Program-made: the position numbers and the translations under genes
In this document: one piece after another, positions 56,500 through 64,000 of the stretch
How the letters are laid out: the number at the start of each line of letters is the position of its first letter
Numbering within the stretch: the stretch's first letter is position 1
Assembly: GCF_014243395.1 (NCBI RefSeq)
Contig: NZ_JACLCP010000001.1
Coordinates: 186,001 to 250,000 of the forward strand
Source of the DNA: Winogradskyella flava
GTDB taxonomy: Bacteria; Bacteroidota; Bacteroidia; Flavobacteriales; Flavobacteriaceae
Direction of reading: 5' to 3'
Length of the DNA: 64,000 nucleotides
Notes under the pieces: generated by a model
Told to the model about the DNA's origin: nothing
The model's input: the letters and a program-made list of their open reading frames with translations, nothing else
Database searches by the model: none

Positions 56500-57429
56500 A
56501 TGAAAACATTCTCAATAGCCATACATGGTGGTGCAGGCACCTTAGTAAAAGGATTAATGACGGCCGAACTAGAAAACGAATATAAAGCCGCACTTAAACT
56601 TGCTTTGGATGAGGGCTATCGCACTTTAGAAGATGGAGCAAGCGCTATAGATGCTGTTGAGACAGCTGTAAAACTATTGGAAGATTCTCCTTTATTCAAT
56701 GCTGGGAAAGGTTCCGTTTTTACGGCAGAAGGCACACACGAAATGGATGCTGCCATTATGGACGGAAAAACACTAAATGCTGGAGCAGTGTCACTTGTAA
56801 CGGGTATCAAAAATCCTGTGTCATTAGCTAGAGATGTTATGGATAAAAGCTATCATGTGTTTTTAGCAGGAGAAGGTGCCATGAAATTTGCAGAAGATCA
56901 CGGTCATGGAATTGAGTCTCCTGACTATTTTTACGACGAGGTGCGTTATAGACAATGGCAAGGCATAAAGGATAGTGATAGTTTTCAGTTGGACCATTCC
57001 GTAAAAAAAGATGGAAAGTTTGGAACGGTTGGTGCTGTTGCTTGCGATCAATATGGTAATGTTGCAGCAGCGACCTCAACAGGTGGTATGACCAATAAAA
57101 AATGGGGGCGTGTTGGCGATTCGCCAATGATAGGCGCAGGGAATTATGCCAATAATAACACTTGTGCCGTAAGTTGCACTGGAAGTGGTGAATTTTTTAT
57201 ACGTGGTGTTGTGGCTTATGATGTGTCTTCCATAATGGAACATAAAGGTTTGTCTTTGGAGGAAGCCTCTCATGAGGTTATTTATAAACGTATTCTAGAG
57301 ATTAATGGTGATGGTGGATTGATTGCTGTAGATGCTAATGGGAATATAGCAATGCCTTTTAATACGGAAGGTATGTATCGTGCTTGTAGATCTTCTAACG
57401 GACAAGAAGATATTTCAATCTATAAATAA
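56500..57429 (+). CDS. iaaA: Isoaspartyl peptidase/L-asparaginase (Ntn hydrolase)
   Basis: I choose ATG 56500 because MKTFSIAIHGGAGTLVKG is the family N-terminus; the open frame begins 78 bases earlier. The 309-residue precursor autocleaves before T176 (GKFGTVGAVA), giving a threonine nucleophile. Later motifs ATSTGGMTNKKWGRVGDSP and SCTGSGEFFIRGVVA bind the substrate. It hydrolyses isoaspartyl dipeptides and asparagine. It overlaps the next gene start by one base. Confidence 0.93.
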   Translation: MKTFSIAIHGGAGTLVKGLMTAELENEYKAALKLALDEGYRTLEDGASAIDAVETAVKLLEDSPLFNAGKGSVFTAEGTHEMDAAIMDGKTLNAGAVSLVTGIKNPVSLARDVMDKSYHVFLAGEGAMKFAEDHGHGIESPDYFYDEVRYRQWQGIKDSDSFQLDHSVKKDGKFGTVGAVACDQYGNVAAATSTGGMTNKKWGRVGDSPMIGAGNYANNNTCAVSCTGSGEFFIRGVVAYDVSSIMEHKGLSLEEASHEVIYKRILEINGDGGLIAVDANGNIAMPFNTEGMYRACRSSNGQEDISIYK

Positions 57430-58250
57430 TGGAAGTTCGGCATTTAGGCAATACCAATTTTGATGTGATTATGAAATGCTTTCTTTCTGCATTCGACAAT
57501 TACTTTGTGAAAATGCCAACAGATCATGAATTTTATCGGAGAGGTTGGAAAGCGGCTGGCGTACAATATGATTTATCTTTTGGTATGTTTGATGAAGATA
57601 TATTGGTTGGATTTATCATTAGTGCCATAGATCAACGTCAAGGTCATTTAACCGCTTATAATTCTGGCACAGGTGTTATTCCTGAATATCGAGGACAACG
57701 CATTGTGAAGTCCATCTACGATTACGCGCTTCCAAAGTTAGTTGAACATGGCGTTACAAAGTGCCAACTCGAAGTTATTACAGAAAATGAGAAAGCCATA
57801 AAATCATACCAAGGTATTGGTTTTAAAATCCGTAAACACTACAAATGTTTTAAGGGTATGGTTACAACAGAAATTGATAATGACTTCATCTTAAAAAAGG
57901 TTAACCATCAAGATATGGATTGGGATGCATTATCAAATCAAGATTACTATTCTTGGGACAACCAAAAGGAAAGCATAGCAAAAGGACATTTTGACTGTTA
58001 CCAAGTGTGGATTAAAGACAAGATACAATCTTATTTCATTATGAATTCTGAAAGTGGTTATGTAGCACAATTTGAAGTTTTCGAGGATTCAGCTAAACAA
58101 TGGACTATACTTTTTTCTGCTATCAAATCCGTTAATCGAAATATCAGAATCAATAATATTGATGACAGATTAACCCATAAACTGAAAGCTGTTGAAGCTG
58201 TTGGATTGGAAAATACTGTTGATCAGTTTGAGATGGAATTATTTATTTAA
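57429..58250 (+). CDS. GNAT-family N-acetyltransferase
   Basis: The 273-residue protein has the acetyl-CoA loop TGVIPEYRGQRIVKSIYDYALP (about 77-98) and the following motif B strand (KCQLEVITENEKAIKSYQGIGFKIRKHY), typical of GNAT. A second degenerate GNAT-like half follows (about 150-273). Substrate unknown. It is translationally coupled with the isoaspartyl peptidase gene. Confidence 0.87.
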   Translation: MEVRHLGNTNFDVIMKCFLSAFDNYFVKMPTDHEFYRRGWKAAGVQYDLSFGMFDEDILVGFIISAIDQRQGHLTAYNSGTGVIPEYRGQRIVKSIYDYALPKLVEHGVTKCQLEVITENEKAIKSYQGIGFKIRKHYKCFKGMVTTEIDNDFILKKVNHQDMDWDALSNQDYYSWDNQKESIAKGHFDCYQVWIKDKIQSYFIMNSESGYVAQFEVFEDSAKQWTILFSAIKSVNRNIRINNIDDRLTHKLKAVEAVGLENTVDQFEMELFI

Positions 58251-58251
58251 T

Positions 58252-59019
58252 TTACAACTGCCTTACAGCTTCCAACTCTACTTTCAATTCTTGAAACATC
58301 ATCATGATGCTACTGAGTTTTAATTCCTTTTCGTCGTACTCTTGGGTATTGATACAGCAGGTGAATTCCCAAAGTTCCAATATGCTGTCTTTAGCAACCA
58401 AGTAAGGTTGATATGCCTTGTTATCCGAACTCAACAATAGATGCTGTTCGTCATTTTCAGGACGATAAACACGCTTGTAAACCAAACCGTCATTTTTAGT
58501 CAAGACAACATAAGTTCTCCCACTCTTAATATCGCGAATATCTTCTATAAATTTTGCTACTATAAAAGATCCATCCTTAACTGGCAACATGGAATCGCCT
58601 TTTATAGGAAATGCCCTGTGCGTTCCCGTTGGTAAAAACGGTAATTTAATTTTTTGGAGTTGCTCTATATATTCTGGATCATCGTAGCCAGACAAATAAC
58701 CTGCAGAAGCTTTTGCTGGTACAATCTCTATAAGATCTTCGTTATTCTCATTTACCGTAACCGGAAACAAAACACGCTTGTTACCAACTTCAATAAACGA
58801 GGTGTCCTTGGCCTTTCGCAAATCTTTACGCACCAAAATATCTATAGGAATATCAAAGTAATTGGATAAATCTATTAGCCGCTCAATAGGTGGCTCACTT
58901 CTTCCCTCCTCATAAGATCCAACGACAGAACGTGTCCAATTAAGATCATCTGCAAAACGCTCTTGGGATAATTGCTTTAAAGTTCTAAGGTGTTTTATGT
59001 TGGCTTGTATAGGCTTCAT
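58252..59019 (-). CDS. LexA-like repressor with XRE helix-turn-helix and S24 peptidase domain
   Basis: I use ATG 59019; the codon before is TTG. Residues 6-64 form an XRE-type helix-turn-helix (LRTLKQLSQERFADDLNWTRSVVGSYEEGR), unlike the winged helix of LexA. The C-terminal half is an S24 domain with autocleavage site A106-G107, nucleophile S143 in KGDSM and base K182 in VYKR. RecA-stimulated self-cleavage would derepress the divergent dnaE-like and dinB genes. It resembles phage CI-type regulators but stands among chromosomal repair genes. Confidence 0.88.
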   Translation of the reverse strand: MKPIQANIKHLRTLKQLSQERFADDLNWTRSVVGSYEEGRSEPPIERLIDLSNYFDIPIDILVRKDLRKAKDTSFIEVGNKRVLFPVTVNENNEDLIEIVPAKASAGYLSGYDDPEYIEQLQKIKLPFLPTGTHRAFPIKGDSMLPVKDGSFIVAKFIEDIRDIKSGRTYVVLTKNDGLVYKRVYRPENDEQHLLLSSDNKAYQPYLVAKDSILELWEFTCCINTQEYDEKELKLSSIMMMFQELKVELEAVRQL

Positions 59020-59036
59020 CAAAATTCATATTTAAC

Positions 59037-59060
59037 AATATTTGCTACAAATATAAGCAA
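59037..59060. promoter_or_regulatory. Divergent promoter/operator of the mutagenesis cassette
   Basis: The inverted repeat TTGCT-N9-AGCAA (59042-59060) sits in the 53-base gap. It encloses a perfect minus-strand -7 box TATATTTG (59048-59055) and overlaps a plus-strand near-consensus AATATTTG (59037-59044), so one bound repressor could block both promoters. Binding by the adjacent LexA-like protein is inferred. Confidence 0.55.
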
Positions 59061-59072
59061 CAAAAACTACAT

Positions 59073-62000
59073 ATGATAGCTAATTTTGTTAATCCTATGT
59101 ATTTAAACTGTCACACCTATTACAGCCTGCGCTACGGCACTATAAAACCTGAGAAACTGCTTGCTATTGCTTCAGAAAATGGTGTTCAGACTTTAGCGCT
59201 TACTGATATTAATACCACCTCAGCCTGTTTGGATATTGTGCGCCTATCTAAAAAATATAAAGTAAAACCTGTTCTTGGTGTCGATTTTAGAAACAAGGCG
59301 CATCAAGAATTTATTCTCATTGCAAAAAACAACAATGGATTTAAAAATATCAATGATTATCTGTCTAAATTTCTTCATAACCGTGATTTAAAAATTCCTG
59401 AACGACCTGAGGTTATTTTAGAAGATTGTTTCGTGATTTATCCTTACCAAAAAGGCAAGAATTTCAACTTAAAACCTAATGAGTTTTTAGGTATTGCTCC
59501 TAAAGACCTTAATCATTTGAAATTTTCGAAATGGAATCAATTTAGAGATAAATTAGTAGTCTTGAAAACGGTCTCTTTTCAAAATAAGAAAGGATTTAAT
59601 ACACATCGCTTACTACGCGCTATTGATAATAACACCTTGTTGAGTAAACTACCAAAAACTGAAGAGGGTAACCCAGATGATATGATGATGCCTTATGACG
59701 AACTGTGTCATACATATTCCGAATTTGCAAAGCTAATACATAATACAGAGCAACTTCTGGAGGATTGTACCATTGATTTCGATTTTGAAAACAACGAACC
59801 CAAAAATCAAAAATGTCTAACTGAAAATGTAGCTTCAGACTATGCCCTATTAGAAAAACTAACCTACGACGGCATCACTTATCGTTATGGTAATGATGCT
59901 AGACCAGAAATTTACCAACGTATAGACAAGGAACTTCATATTATAAAAGAGAAAGGCTTTGTATCCTATTTTCTAATCAACTGGAAAATCTTGGAATACG
60001 CACGCAGTAAAGGGTATTTCTATGTTGGTCGCGGAAGTGGTGCCAATAGTATTATTGCGTATTTACTTCGTATTACAGATGTAGATCCTATTGAGCTAGA
60101 TCTGTATTTTGAGCGCTTCATCAATCTCTTTCGACAAAATCCGCCAGATTTCGATATCGACTTTTCATGGAAAGATAGAGATGATATTACACATTTCATT
60201 TTCGACAACTTCAAGAACACAGCTTTAATAACAGTTTATAACACTTTTAAATTCAAGGCTTCTGTACGCGAATTAGGTAAGGTTTTTGGATTACCAAAGT
60301 CTGAAATGGATATGCTAACACGAGGTAAGTTTAATGTGAGCCAATTGGATAGACTCTCACAACTCGTTCTTAAATACAGCCAATACATTGAGGGTTTTCC
60401 TAACTACTTAGGCATTCATGCAGGTGGTATTTTAATTTCAGAAAAGCCAATTCATTATTATGGTGCGACATTTATGCCTCCTAAAGGTTTTCCCACGACA
60501 CAGTTTGATATGGTCGTTGCAGAAGATATTGGCCTCTACAAATTCGACATTTTAAGTCAGCGCGGCTTAGGAAAAATTAAAGATGCCGTAGACATTGTGG
60601 CTTATAACCATCCTCATCAACCCAAACTTGATATTCATGATATTAAGCGTTTTAAACAAGATGAACGCATAAAATATCTATTGCGAAATGCCAAAGCCAT
60701 TGGTTGCTTCTATGTAGAATCGCCTGCTATGCGTATGCTATTAAAAAAATTACAAGTAGATGATTATTTGGGTTTGGTAGCTGCAAGTTCAGTCATTCGT
60801 CCTGGTGTCGCCAAAAGTGGCATGATGCGTCAATACATTTTACGTTATCGCTATCCCGAAAAACGACAAGAGGCACATCCTGTATTAGCAGAACTGATGC
60901 CAGAAACTTTTGGCGTTATGGTCTATCAAGAAGATGTGATTAAAGTGGCACATCACTTTGGCGGTTTGGATTTGGGTGAAGCCGATATGTTACGTCGCGG
61001 CATGTCTGGTAAATTTCGTTCGCGTGACGAATTTTTAAAAGTGAAACAACAATTTTTTGATAACTGTATAAACGATGGAAAACCCTATGAATTTGTGGCT
61101 GACGTTTGGCGGCAAATTGAAAGTTTTGCTGGCTATGCCTTTGCAAAAGGGCATTCGGCATCCTATGCCGTGGAGAGCTATCAAAGCCTGTTCTTAAAAG
61201 CCTATTATCCTTTGGAATATATGACGGCCACTATCAATAATTTTGGTGGATTTTACCGAACAGAGCTTTATATTCATGAAGCTAGAATGCATGGCGGGAA
61301 AATTGAAGCGCCTTGTATAAACACTAGTTTTGCACAAGCCATTATCAATAGTGACATTATTTTTTTAGGCTTTATGTTTTTACAATCTTTAGAATCTAAA
61401 ACCATAGAGCGTATTCTTGAGGAACGCGAAAGTTATGGATTGTTTAAATCTCTCGATGATTTTATAGAGCGTGTTCCTATTTCTGTAGAACAGATTACCA
61501 TTCTTATAAAAATAAATGCATTTCGCTTTACTAAAATTAATAAACGTGAGCTGTTATGGGAAGCACATCTAAAAATCAGTAAAACCGTTATCCAAGAACA
61601 TATTGTGACGCTATTTAAAACCAAGCGCATTAATTACAGTACGCCAAAATTACCAAGTACAGCATTAGAAAATGCTTTTGACGAAATAGAGCTATTAGGC
61701 TTTCCACTCTGCAATCCGTTTTATTTATTAGAGCAACCATCTACTAGTAGATTACGTGCCAAACATCTACTGAAGCTAGAGGGAAAGCTTATAAAAATTG
61801 AAGGGTATTTAGTAACAACGAAAAACACAAAAACCGCAAATGGAAAGCTCATGCACTTTGGGACGTTTCTAGATCGTGATGGTGATTTTATAGATACGGT
61901 TCACTTTCCTCCTATAGCAGTAAAATACCCATTTAGAGGAAAAGGCATTTATGAAGTTATAGGCAAAGTGATGGTAGAATTTGATTGTGTGAATATTGAA

Positions 62001-62117
62001 GTTTCAAAGCTAGAACGTTTGGCTATTATTGAAGATCCACGTTACGCTATCAATTCTTTGAATCCAACATTTCAAAGGAAGAAAAGTTTTAAGGACCTTA
62101 AAGCACAATATGAATAA
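59073..62117 (+). CDS. DNA polymerase III alpha subunit, short accessory type (ImuC/DnaE2-like)
   Basis: The 1014-residue protein is a C-family polymerase: N-terminal PHP domain (1-230), palm with catalytic aspartates in NPPDFDIDF (about 355-363), and the motifs RGSGANSIIAYLLRITDVDP, FDILSQRGLGKIKDA, VYQEDVI and GYAFAKGHSASYAVESYQS. ATG 59097 (MYLNCHTYYSLR) is an alternative start. The PHP metal site is degenerate (LALTDIN instead of LTDHN), arguing against proofreading. It overlaps dinB by eight bases and faces a LexA-like repressor, so it is the damage-inducible second DnaE rather than the replicative one. Confidence 0.9.
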   Translation: MIANFVNPMYLNCHTYYSLRYGTIKPEKLLAIASENGVQTLALTDINTTSACLDIVRLSKKYKVKPVLGVDFRNKAHQEFILIAKNNNGFKNINDYLSKFLHNRDLKIPERPEVILEDCFVIYPYQKGKNFNLKPNEFLGIAPKDLNHLKFSKWNQFRDKLVVLKTVSFQNKKGFNTHRLLRAIDNNTLLSKLPKTEEGNPDDMMMPYDELCHTYSEFAKLIHNTEQLLEDCTIDFDFENNEPKNQKCLTENVASDYALLEKLTYDGITYRYGNDARPEIYQRIDKELHIIKEKGFVSYFLINWKILEYARSKGYFYVGRGSGANSIIAYLLRITDVDPIELDLYFERFINLFRQNPPDFDIDFSWKDRDDITHFIFDNFKNTALITVYNTFKFKASVRELGKVFGLPKSEMDMLTRGKFNVSQLDRLSQLVLKYSQYIEGFPNYLGIHAGGILISEKPIHYYGATFMPPKGFPTTQFDMVVAEDIGLYKFDILSQRGLGKIKDAVDIVAYNHPHQPKLDIHDIKRFKQDERIKYLLRNAKAIGCFYVESPAMRMLLKKLQVDDYLGLVAASSVIRPGVAKSGMMRQYILRYRYPEKRQEAHPVLAELMPETFGVMVYQEDVIKVAHHFGGLDLGEADMLRRGMSGKFRSRDEFLKVKQQFFDNCINDGKPYEFVADVWRQIESFAGYAFAKGHSASYAVESYQSLFLKAYYPLEYMTATINNFGGFYRTELYIHEARMHGGKIEAPCINTSFAQAIINSDIIFLGFMFLQSLESKTIERILEERESYGLFKSLDDFIERVPISVEQITILIKINAFRFTKINKRELLWEAHLKISKTVIQEHIVTLFKTKRINYSTPKLPSTALENAFDEIELLGFPLCNPFYLLEQPSTSRLRAKHLLKLEGKLIKIEGYLVTTKNTKTANGKLMHFGTFLDRDGDFIDTVHFPPIAVKYPFRGKGIYEVIGKVMVEFDCVNIEVSKLERLAIIEDPRYAINSLNPTFQRKKSFKDLKAQYE

Positions 62118-63327
62118 TAATCGCTCTATAGTACACATGGATTTAGACACCTTTTTTGTGTCTTGTGAACGACGTAAGGATAGTCGTCTAAATGACAAAC
62201 CTATACTTATTGGTGGCACTAGTGATAGAGGTGTTGTTGCTTCTTGTAGTTATGAGGCCAGAACTTTTGGTGTCCATTCTGCTATGCCAATGCGTATGGC
62301 AAAACAATTATGTCCTGAAGCCATTGTACTTAGAGGAAATTCTGGGCTATACAGCGAATTCTCTAATGAAGTCACAGATGTAATAAAAGAAAGTGTACCA
62401 CTTTACGAAAAGACATCCATTGATGAGTTTTATCTAGATTTAACAGGCATGGATAAATTCTTTGGTTGCCACAAGTTGGCTTCAGAATTACGGCAACGCA
62501 TCATTAAAGAAACCGGATTACCAATTTCATTTGGTTTGTCATTAAATAAGACCGTTTCAAAAATTGCAACAGGTGAAGCAAAACCCAATAATGAGATTAG
62601 AATTATATCTGGTACCGAAAAGCCATTCTTAGCACCACTCTCGGTGAAAAAGATTCCAATGGTTGGTAATGTGACTTACAAAGCTTTATGCGATTTAGGC
62701 GTGAAACGTATTAAAACCGTACAGGACATGCCCATGGAATTAATGCATAAAGTTCTTGGTAAAAACGGCCTTTCTATTTGGAAAAAAGCCAACGGTATTG
62801 ATAATAGTCCTGTAATACAATACCATGAGCGTAAGTCTATTTCTACAGAGCGCACCTTTGGGCAAGACACTACAGATATGCATAAGCTTAAAGGCTTGGT
62901 CATTGCTATGGCAGAAAATTTGGCTTTCCAGCTGCGTCGTGGTCATAAGCTCACAGCTTGTGTCACCTTTAAAATTCGATATTCTGATTTTCAAACCTAC
63001 ACACAACAACAGCGAATTCCATATAGTGCCATGGACCACAATATTATTCCTGTGGTCTTAGGACTATTTAAAAAACTATATAATCGCAGATTATTGGTTC
63101 GATTAATTGGTGTAAAGTTTAGTCATTTGGTAGAAGGTGGTCATCAAGTCAACCTTTTTGAAGACAACGAGATGCATCTCAATTTAGCAAATGCCATGGA
63201 CAAGATGCGTAAACGTTATGGCGATAGGGTTGTGATGAGTGCTGCTGGTATGGAAGCTAAAACGATTAGTCGTTGGAACCCTTTTAATGGCGAACCGCCT
63301 CCTTTATTGGCGAATAGACATCAGTAG
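62110..63327 (+). CDS. dinB: Y-family DNA polymerase (DinB/UmuC-like)
   Basis: The 405-residue protein has the catalytic acids D11 (VHMDLDTFFVSCE) and D105-E106 (KTSIDEFYLDLTG), the thumb and the little-finger domain. QVNLFE near residue 350 resembles a beta-clamp binding motif. It is cotranscribed with the dnaE-like gene and performs error-prone lesion bypass. Length exceeds E. coli Pol IV (351) by a C-terminal extension. Confidence 0.93.
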   Translation: MNNNRSIVHMDLDTFFVSCERRKDSRLNDKPILIGGTSDRGVVASCSYEARTFGVHSAMPMRMAKQLCPEAIVLRGNSGLYSEFSNEVTDVIKESVPLYEKTSIDEFYLDLTGMDKFFGCHKLASELRQRIIKETGLPISFGLSLNKTVSKIATGEAKPNNEIRIISGTEKPFLAPLSVKKIPMVGNVTYKALCDLGVKRIKTVQDMPMELMHKVLGKNGLSIWKKANGIDNSPVIQYHERKSISTERTFGQDTTDMHKLKGLVIAMAENLAFQLRRGHKLTACVTFKIRYSDFQTYTQQQRIPYSAMDHNIIPVVLGLFKKLYNRRLLVRLIGVKFSHLVEGGHQVNLFEDNEMHLNLANAMDKMRKRYGDRVVMSAAGMEAKTISRWNPFNGEPPPLLANRHQ

Positions 63328-63374
63328 ATCAATCTTCAACATACTCTAAAATATATTTATATATGAAGATTTAC

Positions 63375-63986
63375 TCAAATACAATGATTATCAATTTCTT
63401 TGTATAAATTGAAATCTTTTTTCTTGTAACTTTTATCTTCCAATATTTTCTTCATTTGTTCACAATCAGTAAACTTCTCTATAATAGCTTTCAAATTTTT
63501 CTTCTTTCCCTTGTCTCTATATCTATATAAAGCCTCCTTACTATTTTTCTTAGTAATGACATAAAAATGCCACGTTGTTGATTGAAAATTAACATTGTAA
63601 GCGTAAAAGTCGTAGTTTTCACCTTTATGTATTATATAAGCACTAACCAACCTATATTTATCAGGGTCATTAAAACCAAGAATGTAGTAATTATATGGTT
63701 TTATTTCTTCTTTAAACTGTAAATAAAATCTTTTTTTAAAACTTACCGTATGTCCTATAACAAATCTCTCTATCTCATCATTGGTGTATTCAACACTCTT
63801 TTTCGTGTCTTTTCTTGTTTTTCCTTCCTTAATTCCAACACGTCCACCTTTTAATTTTGTAACGACACCTGTTAAAACTTTTCCATTTTTCAAAACCAAA
63901 GTATCGATATCATCCTTAAAATCTCTCTTTTGAGAATAAGTAGATATTGAAATGATTAGAACTAACACTGTAATAAAGTCTTTCAC
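63375..63986 (-). CDS. Exported protein of unknown function
   Basis: The 203-residue protein has a signal peptide (1-18, ending STYSQ) and a mature part rich in Lys and Tyr. The segment LVLKNGKVLTGVVTKLKGGRVGIKEGK (about 31-57) resembles the SH3-like small barrel of secreted Bacteroidota proteins. No domain is certain. The gene is complete, with ATG at 63986, 14 bases from the window end. Confidence 0.65.
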   Translation of the reverse strand: MKDFITVLVLIISISTYSQKRDFKDDIDTLVLKNGKVLTGVVTKLKGGRVGIKEGKTRKDTKKSVEYTNDEIERFVIGHTVSFKKRFYLQFKEEIKPYNYYILGFNDPDKYRLVSAYIIHKGENYDFYAYNVNFQSTTWHFYVITKKNSKEALYRYRDKGKKKNLKAIIEKFTDCEQMKKILEDKSYKKKDFNLYKEIDNHCI

Positions 63987-64000
63987 TTAATATTTTATTT

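Noticed and set aside
58252..59019. Prophage CI-type repressor as sign of an integrated phage
   Set aside because: No integrase, attachment site or structural gene is near; the divergent genes are repair polymerases.

Overview
The window is chromosomal DNA of a low-GC Bacteroidota bacterium, almost certainly a marine-type member of the Flavobacteriaceae. Evidence: promoter motifs of the TTTG-N19-TAnnTTTG type (clearest before rplM), a secreted protein with a type IX secretion C-terminal signal, a DUF5686-type barrel, the ExbB-ExbD-ExbD-outer-membrane-barrel block, and the gene order rplM-rpsI-rpsB-tsf and pyrH-frr. There is no prophage, insertion sequence, CRISPR array or rRNA; one tRNA-Ser(GGA) is present.

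1-24.7 kb is mostly housekeeping: the end of sucA and all of sucB; an intergenic block with two identical 7-2-7 palindromes and terminator hairpins next to a NarL-type response regulator and a retropepsin-like protease; tatD and asparaginase I; tRNA-Ser; ExbB/ExbD energy-transducing proteins and an outer-membrane barrel; a PAP2-like membrane protein; rpoN; asnS; an RND/MMPL exporter; a DUF5686 barrel; frr-pyrH; a TolB-like/TPR membrane protein; tsf-rpsB; rpsI-rplM.

24.7-40.2 kb is an accessory glycan or glycolipid locus of unknown product. One minus-strand unit holds a flippase, a family 2 glycosyltransferase, a SPASM radical SAM enzyme, a B12-type radical SAM enzyme and a methyltransferase. 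A plus-strand pair encodes a GT87-like membrane glycosyltransferase and a sulfotransferase-like enzyme. A second minus-strand unit of seven tightly overlapping genes holds a nucleotidyltransferase-fold protein, two paralogous B12-type radical SAM enzymes with a methyltransferase between them, a lipoprotein with a haem-c motif, a second glycosyltransferase and an acyltransferase with no standard start codon. Its upstream region carries a 21-bp-period direct repeat that looks like a regulator site. This locus is the best candidate for an undescribed biosynthetic system.

40.3-53.6 kb: Sua5-type tRNA modification enzyme; a cNMP-domain thioredoxin-reductase-like flavoprotein with a UBP zinc finger partner; an ECF sigma factor with a putative membrane anti-sigma partner; then a plus-strand series of exported proteins (DUF4412-like, a large BspA/LRR type IX cargo, two paralogous lipoproteins, a small exported protein) and a TPR-CHAT caspase-like protein.

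53.6-64 kb: polA, isoaspartyl peptidase, a GNAT acetyltransferase, a divergent LexA-like S24 repressor facing a second short DnaE and a DinB polymerase (an inducible mutagenesis cassette), and a secreted hypothetical protein. All functional calls rest on motifs read by eye; no database search was possible.
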